Below are positions 5,807 to 6,799 of a stretch of DNA of 6,799 bases, one piece after another. The translations under genes were made by a program, and so were the position numbers. Within the stretch, counting starts at the first letter, position 1, and the number at the start of each line of letters is the position of its first letter. The notes under the pieces were generated by a model. The model was not told the DNA's origin. It searched no databases and was given only the letters and a program-made list of their open reading frames with translations. The DNA is from Spirochaetaceae bacterium (GTDB lineage: Bacteria; Spirochaetota; Spirochaetia; DSM-27196; PWMO01), in NCBI GenBank assembly GCA_003558175.1, contig PWMO01000506.1, positions 1-6,799 of the forward strand, given 5' to 3'.

Positions 5807-6217
5807 TTATCGATCCTCAAAGAATGCGTAGCGAAACACGACGATGGTCAGGCCGAGCGCAACCTTGAACCCAATCAACAGGTTCATGAACACGAGGTAG
5901 ACCTGGTTCAGCTGCGGATAGCTGCGGCTGAGCGAACCGAAGACAAAGACCACCGGCACCAGGATCAGAATGGCCAGCAGCACCTTCTCAACATTATGCG
6001 CGCGATGGATGTCGAAATCATCGCTGTGCGCCACCAGGTAGCGCCCAATGAACAGCACCGCGAGTATGGCGCCGCCCTGGAATCCGCCGCCCGGCGTATC
6101 GTGGCCGTTGAGAATGATATAGATGCCGAAGACAATGATAAACGGGTAGAGCAGACCGGTGATAATCGAGACAATCGAGTCTTCCTGCACGCTCGTCTCG
6201 TCACGCTGTTCAATCAC
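5807..6217 (-). CDS. mrpB: MrpB/MbhF antiporter subunit (MnhB domain)
   Basis: A 136-aa protein with about four helices and the MnhB hallmark HDTPGGGFQGG at 39-49. The late motif NLLIGFKVALGLTIVVFRY (112-130) also fits. The N-terminal 13 residues (MIEQRDETSVQED) are a charged cytoplasmic lead. The start is GTG at 6215-6217, overlapping the TGA of the MbhE-like gene as GTGA, with a strong GGAGGA about 5 nt upstream in the end of that gene. In known Mrp complexes MrpB lies close to the C-terminal part of MrpA and is needed for Na+/H+ exchange; here the equivalent of that MrpA part is the neighbouring small gene. Confidence 0.93.
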   Translation of the reverse strand: MIEQRDETSVQEDSIVSIITGLLYPFIIVFGIYIILNGHDTPGGGFQGGAILAVLFIGRYLVAHSDDFDIHRAHNVEKVLLAILILVPVVFVFGSLSRSYPQLNQVYLVFMNLLIGFKVALGLTIVVFRYAFFEDR

Positions 6218-6474
6218 TTGTTTCCTCCAGCCTTGAAGAAGTGCAGCATGCCGATGATGCTGGTGATCAGGATCAACGCTTCAAAGATGGTGTCGTACAT
6301 GCGGTAGTTCAGGTAGATGGCGGCCACCGCGTTCAACGCGCCGGTGTCACCGGTGAAGTTATGCACGTAGTAGGTCGATATCTCGTTGGGAAGAATCTCC
6401 CGGTGCCCGTTGGCAATAAACAGCACAAACACCATGAGCAGCAGAACAAACGCCGTCAGCACTGCCTGTCGCAT
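6214..6474 (-). CDS. MbhE-like subunit (equivalent of the MrpA C-terminal end)
   Basis: An 86-aa protein with two helices (about 3-20 and 64-80) joined by a conserved loop. The segment TGALNAVAAIYLNYRMYDT (44-62) followed by Glu65 matches the MbhE/MrpA C-terminal pattern GA.N.V.AI...R..DT..E. In MrpA this domain is fused to the large NuoL-like subunit; as a separate small gene it matches the MbhE arrangement of membrane-bound hydrogenases and Mbh-like antiporters. The ATG follows directly on the TAG of the upstream gene (TAGATG), with GAGGAG about 9 nt before it. Its own TGA overlaps the mrpB GTG. The membrane Glu65 is a candidate for ion-pathway function, inferred from the family. Confidence 0.85.
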   Translation of the reverse strand: MRQAVLTAFVLLLMVFVLFIANGHREILPNEISTYYVHNFTGDTGALNAVAAIYLNYRMYDTIFEALILITSIIGMLHFFKAGGNK

Positions 6475-6799
6475 CTACGAGATCTCCTCTATGCTCACAA
6501 AACTGCCGTCTTCGGCATAGCGAACGAAGCGGGTGTTCAGGTCCTGGTAGCGCAGGATCAGCAGTATCTCGAGCTCATCGACAAAGTAGTTCTCCTGGCT
6601 GCCGTAGATAGTGAGTTGATCACCCTCCTGCCGCAGGATCAGATCGTATTTGTTTGCCTCCATCAGCGAATCGAGATCCTCCGGGGTGAAGACAATCTGC
6701 GGTTCCAGTTCCTTCGAGATGCAGAACTGCTCGACCTCGCGCAGCAGCTGCCCGCGGCGGGTGCCTTCAATGATGTAGCGATCGTTGACGTCACCGGAC
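6475..6799 (-). CDS. Unrecognised protein, C-terminal part, first gene seen of the antiporter operon
   Basis: The frame is open from the right window edge to TAG at 6475-6477, giving 107 complete codons. An internal ATG at 6661-6663 exists, but the frame continues upstream of it with protein-like composition, so the true start is beyond the edge. The visible part is soluble with mixed helix and strand character and no membrane segment: DRYIIEGTRRGQLLREVEQF near its start, TPEDLDSLMEANKYDLIL mid-way, and DELEILLILRY followed by an acidic end, SIEEIS. I do not recognise it. Its position directly before the MbhE-like gene is where MbhD/DUF4040 would normally sit. It could be a cytoplasmic extension of such a protein, or a separate regulatory or accessory protein of the antiporter. 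Confidence 0.75.
   Translation of the reverse strand, partial: SGDVNDRYIIEGTRRGQLLREVEQFCISKELEPQIVFTPEDLDSLMEANKYDLILRQEGDQLTIYGSQENYFVDELEILLILRYQDLNTRFVRYAEDGSFVSIEEIS

Noticed and set aside
3775..6474. Part of a membrane-bound hydrogenase operon
   Set aside because: The subunit order fits, but no hydrogenase large or small subunit or NuoH-like gene follows mrpD; the next gene has its own promoter-like sequence and an unrelated product.
6475..6663. Complete 62-aa gene starting at ATG 6663
   Set aside because: The frame continues open to the window edge with protein-like sequence, so the ATG is most likely internal.
1..6799. CRISPR array, tRNA/rRNA genes, insertion sequences or toxin-antitoxin pairs
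   Set aside because: No regularly spaced repeats, cloverleaf-like segments, transposase motifs or small paired genes were seen on either strand; intergenic gaps are all under 90 bp.

Overview
The window reads as a chromosomal segment of a free-living, moderately GC-rich spirochaete (Spirochaetales; Spirochaeta/Alkalispirochaeta/Treponema-like relatives). No rRNA or named marker gene is present, so this rests on protein style. Evidence includes a lipoprotein signal ending in the relaxed spirochaetal form FFSC, an SH3 lipoprotein and a TPR lipoprotein of the kind I associate with treponemes and their free-living relatives, and a small membrane protein with a remnant zinc-ribbon-like tail. I see no mobile element, tRNA, rRNA or CRISPR array.

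Layout. Bases 1-2640 (minus strand) hold three consecutive envelope genes in transcription order: a TPR-like lipoprotein (347 aa), a secreted protein (299 aa), and an SH3-domain lipoprotein that runs off the left edge (191 codons seen). A compact divergent promoter region at 2641-2715 separates them from a plus-strand gene (2716-3231) for a six-helix membrane protein built from three LiaI/LiaF-type repeats. That gene converges, over a 63-bp gap containing a hairpin, on a minus-strand membrane-protein gene (3295-3696) interrupted by an in-frame TAA after 16 codons.

Bases 3775-6799 (minus strand) are the distal part of a tightly packed operon for a multisubunit Mrp/Mbh-type cation/proton antiporter. 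In transcription order it has an unrecognised soluble protein (C-terminal part only), an MbhE-like subunit, MrpB, MrpC and MrpD. Junctions are 0 to 4 nt. Order and content match the ion-translocating half of membrane-bound hydrogenase (MbhE-F-G-H), but no hydrogenase gene follows MrpD, so this is probably a stand-alone antiporter. The remaining small subunits (MrpE, F, G and DUF4040/MbhD) would be expected beyond the right edge.

How it works together. The antiporter subunits would form one inner-membrane complex exchanging Na+ (or another cation) for H+, for pH and sodium homeostasis. The envelope trio and the LiaI/LiaF-like protein are predicted to sit in or outside the inner membrane; their functions are not known.

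Most unusual signals: (i) two divergent promoters appear to use the same heptamer, TTGGCAA, as their -35 element; (ii) five genes preceded by promoter-like sequences have the -10 element only 6-14 nt before the start codon, predicting leaderless or near-leaderless mRNAs, whereas two operon-internal genes have clear Shine-Dalgarno sequences; (iii) the interrupted membrane-protein gene keeps an apparently intact promoter and start but has a stop codon and only one cysteine of a putative four-cysteine zinc ribbon.
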